DNA from: Arctopsyche grandis
Taxonomy: Eukaryota > Arthropoda > Insecta > Trichoptera > Hydropsychidae
Direction of reading: 5' to 3'
Assembly: GCF_051622035.1 (NCBI RefSeq)
Contig: NC_135361.1
Coordinates: forward strand, 3,539,001 to 3,603,000
Length of the DNA stretch: 64,000 bases
Positions within the stretch are counted from its first letter, which is position 1. Each line of letters starts with the position of its first letter. Below the pieces are notes generated by a model, which did not search any database, was not told where the DNA came from, and saw nothing but the letters and a program-made list of their open reading frames with translations. The position numbers and the translations under genes are program-made. Positions 1 through 10,709 of this stretch are shown here, piece by piece.

Positions 1-95
1 AGGGCCCTTCTATTATCATTACATTTCTCTGTTAATAGGTAGAGCATAGAATACAGCAGAGCATCGTAACCTGTGCACCGCGGTAATATGTGTTC

Positions 96-778
96 TCCGA
101 ACATAGGGTTGCCAGATGGTATCCAAAAGGAGGACATGTCCTCCTTTTCCATGTTTTGTCCTCCCGTCCTCCCTTACCTACTGTAAGTAGTAGTACTTTT
201 TGCTAAACATCGGGCGGGACTTATTTATGATTATTTAGTTTCATGCATTGAGTTCTTGAGCATCAGAGGTGTAGAGATTGAAGATGTTAAGCTACACGAT
301 CAATTTTGTAACTTGATTTCATTTCTTAAATCAAAATCAGATGAAGATGAAGCATAATATGATTTGAAGTTGCACGAGCAGTGGACAATCTACTTCAAAA
401 GTGTTAAAAACATTGAATGTTTCTCAGAACTGCTCAAGATCTGCGAGTTTTATTTTGTATAAGCGCACATAATGCAAATGTGGAAAGAGTTTTTTCACTG
501 ATTAATACTCAGTGGAGCAAAGAGAGGAATAGACTAAGTGTGCAGTCAGTTAAATCTTTAATTCTTACTCAATACAACTTCAAAAACATGACATGTGAAG
601 ATTTTTATAATTATTTGTTAAAAAACCAAGAACGTCTTTCCAAAATTGGCAGCTCAGCTAAATATGATTAAAATAAAGTAAATTAATATAAAAAATTCGT
701 TTAATTTCTGAAAATCCTCCTTTTTAGACCCATCTGCCCTCGATTATCAAATTATCATCTGGCAACCCTATCCGAACA
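96..778 (+). mobile_element. Short hAT-type DNA transposon with TIRs and 8-bp target duplication
   Basis: The element proper runs 104-770. Its ends are inverted repeats of about 15 bp: tagggttgccagatg at the left and its complement catctggcaaccct at the right. It is bounded by the 8-bp direct repeat tccgaaca at 96-103 and 771-778, the target-site length expected of hAT. Inside is only the C-terminal part of a hAT transposase (next entry), so the element cannot move itself. The flanking DNA carries a 12-bp inverted repeat gagcatcgtaac at 59-70 and 961-972, which may mark an older host repeat. Confidence 0.88.
417..671 (+). pseudogene. hAT transposase C-terminal dimerisation (hATC) fragment
   Basis: The reading frame contains ISAHNANVERVFSLINTQW followed by KERNRL, which is the hATC signature (usually SNA-x-VERVFS, then a W and an RNRL). 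In the intact family this domain mediates transposase multimerisation. The upstream family segment (FSELLKICEFYF) is readable in a different frame just before it, so at least one frameshift separates the two. The DDE catalytic core and the BED zinc finger are absent. It lies wholly inside the 104-770 element and is a decayed passenger, not a host gene. Confidence 0.85.
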
Positions 779-984
779 GCACTTCGGCCTAATGCGTGCG
801 AGTGAGATCGCGTGTGAGGGAGAAAACCGATGTTAGTTAATGTTTTGTCCCTATGCATATACGGAATAACTAGCGACTGCCGATGAAGTACATATGTACA
901 TATGTACGTAGCTGACAAACTCTATGAGTCGTAAACAATGTGTGCTGCGAATATCCAAAAGTTACGATGCTCTGGAATACACCA

Positions 985-1080
985 CCGACACATTTCTTTT
1001 ACTTTTTTTTATTTAATAACTTAATATGCCATATCCCATGCGATGATATTTCATCGGGCTCAACACTAGTGCAATTATAA
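985..1080 (+). repeat. Tail of unclassified interspersed repeat R1
   Basis: The stretch from accgacacatttctttt to aacactagtgca matches the right ends of longer copies at 42598-42725 and 51637-51750. All share a core reading aatatgcca, then gatgatatttcatcggg, then actagt. I cannot assign a transposon class. Confidence 0.6.
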
Positions 1081-1394
1081 TAAAATAATTTTAGCTTTAA
1101 TAAAATTCTTTCAAAAATAAAATAAAATAAACTTGTGCATAATTCTACAACTATATCGAAGAAAAAAAAGATATTGTCAAAAATGTAAAGTTGTCAGCAA
1201 AATATGACTGCACGAAAAGGAAATAACCTCTTCATCTTGATATTTATTGTATTATCATTGTTATACATACATAATTGAATTTGATTTTGGATACTTTCTT
1301 GGATCATAAGAATAAATATTACCTACCTACTTTTCTCATGTTTTTTTTTTATTAAACACGAAATGAAATGTCTCAAGGGAACTATACCTATATT

Positions 1395-2370
1395 TGATTT
1401 AGATTTTTAAATGCTTTTTATTATTACGAAATTATGTTCACAATACATATGTATTTTAATAGCTACTGATCTACTGATCATTTTCTATTTTACAATTTTA
1501 TTTTATTTGGTTAGTAATCATAGTATTATATTATTCTAATTGTAATGTACAGCATAATAGGAAAAATAGCTCAAAAACCTATTTACAATTCTTATAAATG
1601 CTCATAATACATCTAATACATAATTTTGATTAAAGACTCTCTAAAGTCGATGACCTAAAGCAGATTGTGTTTAGGTAATCTGTGTTTATACCTGAAGGGT
1701 ATAGACATTTTGTTGTAATCACCGAGACTCTTCACAAGTGTGTTAGTATGGTTATTAGTGATTCTGTCATAGAATCTACTGGTTAGGCAGTTAGTAATGT
1801 CTGTAACAAACGGAATATTATATATGGCATGCAGTTTTTTCAAGTTAGTATATATGGGTGTATTATAAATTATTTTAAGGGATTTATTTTATATTACTTG
1901 TAGCTTGGAAAGGTTAGTATTCGAGGCGTTATTCCATGCAGGTGAAGCATGGGTTAATAATGATAATATAAGCGCGCGATATAATTTTATTTTATTTTGA
2001 GTTGATAAAGAACTATGGCGATTAAATATTGGATATATTGAGGATATACCCCGCATCGCCTTGCATTTCGCTGCCTCAATGTGAGGTGCCCATCTCATTC
2101 TTTTATCGAACGTTACTCCTAAATATTTTATTACTGACTGCCATTTCAGACTTTCTCCAGAGGGGATTTTCAGATCTGAACTTGACTTATGCTTTCTAAC
2201 ACTAAAGAATACGGCGTCTGTTTTGGTTTGATTAATTTGAATTTTCCACTTAGTGAAGTGTTCAGTCATTGTTTTAAATTGTAAATTCAAGATTTTTAAG
2301 AATAGTGTCTGGTCTTTTGCTACTTGTGAAGCAAGCGGTATCATCTGCATATAGGGCTATGTGACAGTTT
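1395..2370 (-). mobile_element. Jockey-clade LINE, 5'-truncated 3' fragment
   Basis: On the minus strand, 2350-1889 encodes the end of a reverse transcriptase: WKIQINQTKTDAVFF, then IKYLGVTFDKRMRW, then [20 protein letters not shown]. This is the typical Jockey thumb and C-terminal order. 1843-1655 continues in a second frame (KKLHAIYNI to [14 protein letters not shown]) after an internal stop, so the copy is dead. The 3' untranslated region runs down to about 1400 and ends in an A-rich aataataaaaagcattt tail. A sister copy on the plus strand lies in TAF6 intron 2 (23297-23915). Confidence 0.85.
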
Positions 2371-2387
2371 TTTGGACTATACCTATA

Positions 2388-2605
2388 TAAGAATGTACCA
2401 TTTCCAGTTAACTAAAAAATTTGCAATGTTACAAGTATTTCATGAACCGTTTCAGGGTCATAGGATTGATGGTGCTCGAATTTTCATTAAAATACACAAA
2501 TATTTTTTTTAAAACCATGATAATTTGATCAGGGATCGACACTTAGATACAAACCAGTTGAAATCTCAAGGTCGAATAACTTCATCTGCTGTTACATAAA
2601 ATGTA
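2388..2605 (+). repeat. Diverged copy of unclassified repeat R2
   Basis: It shares the ordered blocks gtaccatttcc(a/g)gtta, then gtttcag..gatagg-like sequence, then tgatca..gatcga and a final cttcatc with the copies at 40155-40410 and 41683-41935. It is strongly diverged, with no ORF and no terminal repeats visible. Confidence 0.45.
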
Positions 2606-3014
2606 CAAATAAAAAAAAAGTAAAAATAATCAAGTAGTAATACCATATCAATTTATTGTAATAAATGCAATTTATAATTTTAATACATTTTAATATCACA
2701 ATTACACGTATTCTGAGCGAAAAGAGCACTTTGCAGTATTAAGTATTGTATTTTGTTTGATCACAATATAAGCTTCTTATGATCGCATTAAATCTTCAAA
2801 GGAAAACTTTGGTCCCCAAAATACGAAATTAAATTGATTCATTATATCACGTATACAAACCTTTTTCAGTGCAAAAAAATAATAAAAACCTTATAAAAAA
2901 TGCAAATGTTGAGTATAATACAAAAAAAAATAGCAATTTTATTAAAATTTGAATACAAAATCGTTAATTAAAAAAACAAAAATAGAAAATTTCAGTTGAT
3001 TTTGGCTTTAACAG
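2606..3014. other. AT-rich spacer and UBLCP1 3' flank
   Basis: No coding frame or recognisable element. On the minus strand an AATAAA hexamer at 2938-2943 lies 72 bp past the UBLCP1 stop codon and is the likely poly(A) signal. Confidence 0.5.
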
Positions 3015-4514
3015 TCAGTCTATTTTGCCGTCCGATTCTTGAACATCGTCGGCTTTTCTCTTGCTCGCGCTAGATTTCCGATGTCGGCTAGAGCTCGATG
3101 GTTTATAATTCTCCCAATCCTTGTGATTGAGTTCATTGAAATCTTCACAGTGCATAGCTATATTTTTCAAATACACAGCCAAATGCAAAAGCTCCCTATC
3201 TTTCCCCCGGTTCAAGTGAGCTTGGCGGAAAGGTCTGATTTTCAGGCCGGTTTTTGGATTCATTATGAAATTCCTACGAATATCATCGAACATGATTGTA
3301 TTTTTGGAACTATACTGCTTAAACTTCCCCCATATGACTCCTAAAGGCTTTACCTGGAACAAAAAAAAACCATAAAACAAAACCATCGACACAAATACAC
3401 ACGCACCCCTCTAAAAACTTACGTCTATAATTCCATATTTCGGCGTATGCACCGTAATCATGGCTAAGTGATCCATATAAAATAAAATCTTATAATCCAA
3501 ATGATTCGTAACGTTCAACAACTTCATCTTTTCCTCTATGTATTTCATACCGGTCGCCGACCAAATAACTATATCGTAGTGGAAATAAGCCGAAGTTAAA
3601 AACTCGTGCAAATACGGCCGCATCAGTTCATATCCTAGAATGGAAAAATTTTACATCACATTATAGACAATGTATTCAGTACTTAACAATTCTAATATAC
3701 AATGTAGGTATATTTAACAATCAACGAATTCGTTACCAGTTTCAGCGGCAGATCTATGATCGAATAACGTATAATCAATATCCAACACCAAGAGCTTCTT
3801 CTCCGGTCTCGGCTCATTGATCATTGTGATTTTATATTCTTTAATTCTTTTATCAATTTTTTTAAGATACACCTAAAATATTCACATAATATTAGATACA
3901 TACGTACATATATGCAGAAAAAAATAATGTTTAAAAATTGCACAATTTTTTTACGTCGGCACTTTCTATAGCGACTTCTTCGTCTTCTATATCGAGATCG
4001 TTTATGACATCTTCAGCGTCGGCAGGCTTCGTGCATACGTCTTTAATGTCTTCTTCTAGAGAGCCCATCATCATTATTTTAAAATTTGGCTTCAAGTTCA
4101 AATCGACAACGAGACAGTCATCCTCTGGCATTTTACCTACATATATAAATAGTATTGGAGATTATAAATTTGACGAATGAAACAATAGATAGCCCTATCT
4201 TTGCATGATATCTTATACGGGGATGGGAATGAAATTGGATCGCGTAATAGATCAATGTGATGCATCAAGTTACCTTTGTGTCTTAGGTTGAGTAATTTCT
4301 GCCTATGCGGGCGTACTCCGGTTACGAGCTGAATCTGTTGTTTGAGATCGGAGAGATGAGCCGTGGTTTCAAGTTTCGGCAGACGCCATTCTCGGCCTGA
4401 CCACCGCACGAATATTTCTCCAGGTTCAGGAGTCGACGTCCCAGCAATCCCCGCACTCCCCGAATTTCCCGCACTCCCCGCAGCTTCAGAGCTCCCGACA
4501 CCTGATTCTGACAT
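3015..4514 (-). CDS. UBLCP1: Ubiquitin-like domain CTD phosphatase 1 (nuclear proteasome phosphatase)
   Basis: Five exons on the minus strand: 4514-4274, 4136-3955, 3872-3737, 3634-3423 and 3353-3015, joining to 1110 nt (369 aa). Introns are GT-AG and 69-137 bp long. Known family role: a HAD-fold Ser/Thr phosphatase that binds the proteasome through its UBL domain and restrains nuclear 26S activity. Seen here: a Ser/Gly/Ala-rich N-terminal extension (about 1-32) before the UBL domain (about 34-110), a KIMMMG block, the HAD nucleophile motif DIDYT at 172-176, then [49 protein letters not shown] and [12 protein letters not shown]. The C-terminus is Ser/Lys/Arg-rich and could be a nuclear signal. 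The start is the first in-frame Met. The human protein is about 318 aa, so the extra length is at both ends. No damage seen. Confidence 0.95.
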
Positions 4515-4825
4515 TTCGGCGCGCCCCCTCTAGCTGTCAAACCGAACGCATTGTGGTTTGACAGTGTTGCTAGTACGCAGACAAACTGGTATTACCACTA
4601 TAAAAAATCAAATAATTAAAGTTGAAAGTAAATAAAAAGAACAAACTTTAACGGGAATACTACGTGGCTCTTAGCCCTTCTAAGGTTGTCGCCTATATAC
4701 ATTTAATTTATATAATTTAGCAGTATAACTCAGTGGTTTGTGTATGTTCCAAGCGATTAGAAGATTTTGAATTTGTACACATTTAAGTATTGTAGATGTT
4801 CAGACTATGTATGTCTGATGATCGG
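4515..4825. other. UBLCP1 upstream region
   Basis: This short 5' flank has no obvious TATA box. A fragment resembling the tRNA-like head of the local SINE (agcagtataactcagtgg, about 4720-4738) is present. No gene seen. Confidence 0.3.
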
Positions 4826-5218
4826 TGTCCGAGCCAAAAAACCCACATGGCCGTGTTTTGGGCTCTTACGGGTGCGCACTCATTTTACGAGGCGCGCTCA
4901 TCTGTCAAACCCAGACGCCCGCCATCCGCCGGCCGAGACAGTCTTGGCGTGGCTGGTCTACCTTGCATGACCAGCCAGCGTACTCATCCACAGCCCCTGC
5001 CATAAAGGGGCACAGGTGCCGAGAAAAACCCCGGCTCGCCATCTACTCCTTAATAAACAAGGATAAAACCGAATTGACTTGTCTAATCCCCCACCCCGCC
5101 CTGTTCCAGCACGTGCTCCAGAGCGAGCTGAAGGAGAGACGACGACACACACACACAGCCACTGGTCACCCATATATATATACACACATTGCAGCTCCTG
5201 AAGCTATCATTCAATCGG
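4821..5218 (+). mobile_element. Solo LTR, family B (copy 1)
   Basis: The LTR runs 4826-5213, opens tgtccgagcc and closes ttca, so it has TG...CA ends. It is flanked by a 5-bp duplication atcgg (4821-4825 and 5214-5218). It carries a putative poly(A) signal (ttaataaac, about 5050) and a (CA)n tract. No internal retroelement region adjoins it, so this is a fossil left by LTR-LTR recombination. The 5-bp duplication fits BEL/Pao, Copia or some Gypsy-like families. A second copy is at 15132-15756. Confidence 0.82.
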
Positions 5219-5810
5219 CTTTCGTGGCCTTACGACCCACGAGTTGGCCGATATATTTTTGTGCTGGCCACCCTGACGGCCCACAAACTGTCAGTAGTCG
5301 ATAACGGTTTTGGCGCGCAAACACCGGGTGTTTGCGGGGCCCTCGCTCCTTGCCACCGACCACCAGCTAGAGACTGGTGGGTTGAGACGATACTTGGAGA
5401 CCAGCTTCAGTATCCGTCCGGTGTGCGCCAGAGGAAGTCTGGTCTGTCTTCGTCCAGAAGGCAGACAACTCAGCTACGCGTGGCTAACCTCAAAAGGCAC
5501 GCGTGGTTTCTTTGTTTACTCCCCCCTCTTTCCCCTGTTTGCTCTATGTACATTCAACGTGGAAATATAATCATTGTAATCATATTTACGCCCTGTTTTC
5601 ATTGGTTTACAATTTCCCTCCCTTTTTCCACATCACGCATCCCACGCACACTACGAAGGAGAAAGGAACAGAGCAGAGCAGCCGACATCAGCAGAGACCA
5701 GACCACCGATGACGAAGGAAGGCACCTTGAGGAAACCAGCCCCGCCCACGCTTACCACGAGCTTCTCACAAACCGACTTCCGGTGTCCCTCGAGTTGGGG
5801 ACCCCTGGAG
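5219..5810. repeat. GC-richer repeat debris, unassigned
   Basis: This stretch is clearly less AT-rich than its surroundings and carries several long overlapping frames with no family resemblance, including one of 213 codons. Its position between solo LTRs suggests more LTR-derived material, but I see no paired ends. Confidence 0.35.
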
Positions 5811-6300
5811 TCTGTACAGTAGAGATATAGCACGACTTGTGATATCACCTATTTCCCTCATCGAACTTAATCTGTACAAATGACATCATCGCGTCCTCTT
5901 CTCGTACACGAAAGTTAGCCATGGTCGAAATACTTCGTCCAGCTTACCCATAAAGGCGATTCGACTCGTTCCAGATACGCAATCACGAGTACACGGGAAA
6001 TCCCAAGGAGCTACGCAACTACGCATCAAACATAGAACACAAAGGAAGACCTCGACCCCGTCGGAATCTTCCAGAACGTGATCTCACCAGCCCAGCTACG
6101 CGTTGCTCAAGCACCACCTTTATAAACCAGTGCATCGTTCCCAGATCCCAGCGAGCTTCAGGAACTCGACCTAGCTCGTTCCAGTGAATCCTCTACCTAC
6201 TTCAATGTAAATACAAATACACCTGTATTAATCGAGTAATAAAGATCCTCTTCAAAATACAACTGAATTTCCATAGGCCGGGAAACGGTCCAAAACCTTC
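5811..6300 (+). mobile_element. LTR-like fossil, family C (related to A and G)
   Basis: It begins tgtacagtagagatatagca and ends near ggccgggaaacggtccaaaacc. It has a TATA-like cctttataaacc (about 6117), an AATAAA (about 6238) and the same terminal ggccggg..acggtc block as family A. Target duplications are not clear, so the right edge is approximate. It closely resembles the minus-strand element at 59093-59603. Confidence 0.6.
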
Positions 6301-6312
6301 AACCCCCCTAAA

Positions 6313-6562
6313 GTATTGAAGAGTGTTCAGAGGTACAAGAAAACACGCAGGCAGGTTCCAAATCTTTATTAGCTGCTCGTCAGGTGGAGGCCAGGATCCG
6401 AATGCCACCGATCGAGAGCGTACCATACTTATAACATACACGTATTATCATTGGTCGAGGAGTCTGGCGCAGCCATTGGCCGCAACGCCCGACTCCACCA
6501 TTGGTCGGCGTCACCATGACGTCATCGGTCTACGGGCGTCTCTCTTAATAACTTAACAGTAT
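6313..6562 (-). mobile_element. Solo LTR, family D
   Basis: The LTR runs 6317-6558. On the minus strand it reads tgttaagttatt to ctcttca, with an AATAAA near the U5 end. A 4-bp duplication gtat at 6313-6316 and 6559-6562 brackets it, as in Ty3/Gypsy-type integration. It is a fossil with no internal region. Confidence 0.75.
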
Positions 6563-6574
6563 TTTTGCGATGTG

Positions 6575-6630
6575 AAGTCCAACATCGTTTCCTATCGGAG
6601 TTTGCCATTTAATTGTTGAAACAGATCTAA
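6575..6630 (+). repeat. Fragment of local tRNA-derived SINE
   Basis: tcgtttcctatcggagtttg followed by ttgttgaaacag matches the conserved SINE core seen at 48505, 33007 and elsewhere. Only the core remains. Confidence 0.55.
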
Positions 6631-6748
6631 AATTTAACTACCTACCTTTATTTGTCACCATTGTTTGCAGTGATGTCACCCGAATTTTATAACAATGAGT
6701 TACCAATTTTTTTTTTTTCAATAAATTATTTTGAATATATATATGTAT

Positions 6749-7306
6749 ATATAGGAATCTAGCACAACTTGTGCTATTACGAATCAAAACCTGTGATCTC
6801 ATACATTTCACACCAATCATCGTCGCTCCTATACAAACATGCTTAACTCAAGGGCAACGTCCCCTACAACCATTCCAGATAAAAGAGTTCATCGCTCGAT
6901 CGTAAAACGAACGAAACCCAACAGTGATGTCATCAGGCAACCGTAATACATGTCTGAAAAGTCATTTACGCGTGGCACACGACCGCATTCTTAAACGAAC
7001 GACGTCCTGGCGCTGACCCCATAGCTATAAACCAGACGTGTACCAAAGACACGTGTCCTGGAAACGAAGACAAAGCATCTGCACACGGCACGCTTCAAGC
7101 CAAAACGTATATAAAGCGACGCACCAGCTCCCAACACCAGAGTGAACCTCTGGAGTTCAACCAGATCACTTCTCCGAAGCTCGACTTCTTCGTACATACA
7201 ATAAACATTGTAACAATTGAACAAAAATAAACGATCCTCTTCCAAACTACACAACATGTGTTTCGTTAGGCCGGAATACGGTCAACATACCTTCCCTGTC
7301 TTATAT
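6749..7306 (+). mobile_element. LTR fossil, family A (copy 1)
   Basis: It starts (tg)taggaatctagcaca and ends ggtcaacataccttccctg. It contains a TATA box (gtatataaagcg, about 7107) and an AATAAA about 115 bp further on (about 7225), the layout of an LTR promoter and poly(A) site. It is about 560 bp long and diverged at both tips. Related copies are at 35992-36705 (minus) and within 14985-16896. Confidence 0.75.
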
Positions 7307-8138
7307 AAGGCACTATTATATGAAAGTTCATTGAATTTGTATAGTTTTTGACAAAAATTATATGAATTTTTAGATTAAATAACAAGTTTCCAGAAACTTT
7401 TGATTTTTAACATCGGGTTTCCGGAAACTCATGGAAACCATTAGGGTGACACCGCTGATTGTTTGTGAGTTCAAATATTTTATATAATATACAACTTACA
7501 ATATCTCAAGACTTGTTTGCACAACTTTTTCAGTGTATTTCATCGCCGAATTTATATATTTATAAAACACATACATATATGTCACAATAAGTATTGTGTC
7601 ATGGGAATATTAGAGAGAATATCCAGTGTAATAGGATTCATAGGTAGAGAATAGAAATCCCGGATTAGATTAATGAGAATCGGTAATTGCCCAAACAAAG
7701 GATACGCTGGAGTTCTCAGACCTGGGTGAGTTCATGCTTTTACAATAAATACGCCAAGGTAGACCTTTAAGTGCCTAGACAATAGACACACTAACGGATT
7801 GGAAAGGCTATGCCGTGCAACTTGTCCTTTGTAAGGAGATACAAACGGTAGATCATATATTCTGGATTGAACGACATTTCCGTGTGGACCTCCTGAATCG
7901 TTGAATAATCGACTTTTTCCTTTCATTTGATTCTCTGAACCCACCCTACCTACCGAACATTGTAATAATTCTTTTTCAAACATTTTGAACATGAATATAT
8001 TCAAAACTTATTATAGTCATGGTCATAATTCAAATGATTTTATGTGATGAAATAACTTTTACAGCTGTTTTAGGTTAGAACAATATAACGTGATCCTCTG
8101 TTGCTATTCATTGCACAGATCTAGACAAAATAGCGACG
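7307..8138. other. mRpL2 upstream region
   Basis: No gene or recognisable element. AT-rich, with a repeated ttccagaaac/ttccggaaac motif near 7388-7430. The mRpL2 promoter should lie in the right part, but no clear core element is visible. Confidence 0.35.
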
Positions 8139-10541
8139 ATGTTGGCTCTAGCGAGGGCAGCCATCAGCTCGAGTGCAGGAGTGGCTGCCCGACTATGTGG
8201 AGTGACAGGAGCTATCAGTGGAGGACCAATACGCTCTCTTCACGTACCCAATGTCGAAAAGCCGAAGCCAGGCACTGGTAAAAGCTACCGTCGAATAGTT
8301 CACAAACCGAAAAAATATACCATCGAGCCGCTCAATGTCACCAATCTTGCTGGCAGAGATCCCGTTACCGGTACACTTAAATTTATTTTTATCTGAACTT
8401 AAGTTATAAAATTCTCGTGAGAAAACATGTCAATTATACGATTTTAGGAAGAATCGTTGCCAAAGGAATTGGGGGAGGTATCAAACAAAAATATCATTGG
8501 GTGCAATTCCGAAGAAATGGGCCCATGGTAGACCCACCGATGGAGGAAAAAATCATTCAGGTTTAATCCCATTGGATATATAATTGGTGTTTTATTTATT
8601 TATTGCGCGATTGAAACATTTATAAATGTTTCAGATCATGGATGACGGTTGCCGAACAGCCAAGATTGCACTAGTCGGTACTGGAGATGTGTTGAAATAC
8701 ATTATAGCCACTGAAAATATGAAAGCTGGAGACATTATAAGAAGCTCTAGATACATACCTAGGATACCCGGTCAGTATACTTTTATCGCGTTTCAAAAAT
8801 CCCATTACATATACATATTAACGACGAGCTTACATCAACAGTGAGACCAAACGAAGGAGATGCATATCCATTAGGTGCCTTACCAGTCGGAACGATAATT
8901 AGTTGTGTTGAAAAATTCCCAGGTAATGAAAAACACCCGTCAATTCGTCAAACTAATCACCAATATGTCTCGGAAAAGTATAATTTCGGTTTTTAGGCAA
9001 CGGTGCGTCCTATATTCATGCAGCTGGGACTTTCGGCACAATATTAAGGAAATCTGAGGACAAAGTAGTAGTTAAAATGCCGTCGAAAAGAGATTTCGCT
9101 TTTGATGAAAAATGTGTAGCTGTAGTCGGTAAGCATAATTGTAATATCAATTTATTACCTCCTGCCCGTACAGTTTATAATCGGATGGCTCCTATTCCAA
9201 GAGCAATCCGACTTAATGAAAACGTGATATTTTCCATCTCGGTGAGCGTATGTTCAACACGAAAAATGGTTCAGAGACGAGATATGACTTTTCTTATAGA
9301 AATATGCCCAGTAAACACGAATCTGGTAATAAAAAATGTTGATTGGCTCGAGATTCGGAGATAGATGTGTTTTTTAAATCGCGCGATTTTTCTATATCTT
9401 GGTGTTGTTCGGTCGATGTCTCAAAATCTGTCAATTTCCTGTTCAAAATGAATATTGGAATCTATAGTCGGGTATTTTATCTTTCATTTGTAGTACTTTT
9501 CAGCTTTCAAATCTCTCTAAGTAGTCATCCAGTTCAAATCAGAAGTCAAAAGTATGTATTTTCACTTGGGATTTTTTCCCACTGTCAATAATATTTTATA
9601 TTGAGTCTTTTCTATTGAAACATGTTTATTGGGATAGTGTTTTGGCCACACTACTTTTTGTTTTAGTTTAAAAGGGTTAATTGGCAGTGTGCTGAATTTT
9701 AAATCGGTAAAATTGCGAACTAAAAACTCGCTATTATTTACTCGTATGTACACGAATCTGAATTGAGTCAATAGGGATAATACATTAAATTGTCTTTATA
9801 TGAGAATTAAATAAAATTACACTAAGAAAAATCATATTTCGACTATTCTTGTCTATTAATAACAAAAATTCTATTGATAACTGAATAGTCGAAATATGAT
9901 TTTTATAAGTGGAATTTTATTTCATTCTCACATAAAGACAATTTAATGTATTATCCCTATTGATTCAATTCAGATCCGTGTAAATACGAGTAAATAATAG
10001 TAGCGAGTTTTTAGCTCGCAATTTTACCGATTTAAAATTCAGCAAACTTCCAACTAACCCTTTTAAACAAAAACAAAAAATAGTGTTTTGTATTCCCGGC
10101 TAGTTCTTGTGACATTCCCAATTTTTCTCCTTATATTTAACTATTGTATTGTTTTGTGATTACTTCTACTATTGTTTGAACTTTTGCTGTTATTTTTTTT
10201 ATTATGTATTATGTATTAATTTTATGCCTCATTATGGGAATTCTTGTATTTCCACAATGGTCTAAACTTTAAATAAATTACTCCGATATACATACATATA
10301 TATGTTTCAATTATTTATATTATAATGAATGTTTTTAGGTCGGATTTCCAACGTAGAACACTCGTCAACACCTATCGGGTCAGCTCAAAGAAATAGGTGG
10401 CTCGGAAACAGACCTAGATCAGGCTTGTGGCAACGTAAGACTGGCAAGCACGGAAGAAAAATAAGACCACCGAAGAAACTTCAAGTTATTGAAAGACAAA
10501 CAAAAAAAGGCAACCCTATAAACTTAACTATGTATGTGTAG
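8139..10541 (+). CDS. mRpL2: Mitochondrial large-subunit ribosomal protein uL2m
   Basis: Six exons: 8139-8370, 8448-8560, 8635-8770, 8842-8922, 8997-9128 and 10339-10541, joining to 897 nt (298 aa), close to the animal family length of about 300. Known role: core protein of the mitoribosome large subunit near the peptidyl-transferase centre. Seen: a basic, Ala/Ser-rich N-terminus typical of a mitochondrial import signal; then [39 protein letters not shown], the OB-fold region with [17 protein letters not shown], then [31 protein letters not shown] and the C-terminal [14 protein letters not shown]. All junctions are GT-AG and keep frame. The last intron (9129-10338) is large and holds a fold-back element. 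Convergent with isoleucyl-tRNA synthetase, 168 bp apart. An in-frame run past the exon 5 donor is not supported by the family. Confidence 0.95.
9645..10095. repeat. Fold-back (hairpin) repeat inside mRpL2 last intron
   Basis: Two inverted arms of roughly 200 bp (about 9645-9846 and 9883-10095) face each other across a short spacer of about 36 bp. Matching segments include attaaattgtctttat against ataaagacaatttaat, and tcatatttcgactattc against gaatagtcgaaatatga. No ORF. It looks like a palindromic MITE or an inverted duplication. Confidence 0.8.
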
Positions 10542-10545
10542 ATGT

Positions 10546-10551
10546 AATAAA
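10546..10551 (+). terminator. Poly(A) signal of mRpL2
   Basis: AATAAA begins 5 bp after the mRpL2 stop codon, so the 3' UTR would be very short. Confidence 0.55.
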
Positions 10552-10622
10552 ACCACCGTAGAATATTCACTTTCCATAATGTTATATTTGTACAATTAAA
10601 AGCCAGTTGTGCATTTTGATGT

Positions 10623-10628
10623 TTTATT
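10623..10628 (-). terminator. Poly(A) signal of isoleucyl-tRNA synthetase
   Basis: AATAAA on the minus strand, 81 bp beyond the IleRS stop codon, between the two convergent genes. Confidence 0.5.
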
Positions 10629-10709
10629 TACCACAACTCTCAAATTTCTTACAGCATTATAAATAATGAAAATAAATATAATTCACAAATCGTTGTTGGA
10701 TCTCAATTC

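Noticed and set aside
5189-5830. 213-codon plus-strand frame
   Set aside because: It lies in GC-rich LTR debris, overlaps other frames of similar length, and shows no family resemblance. A length effect of composition.
9129-9364. In-frame continuation of mRpL2 exon 5
   Set aside because: The GT donor at 9129 joined to 10339 restores the conserved L2 C-terminus. The continuation has no family match.
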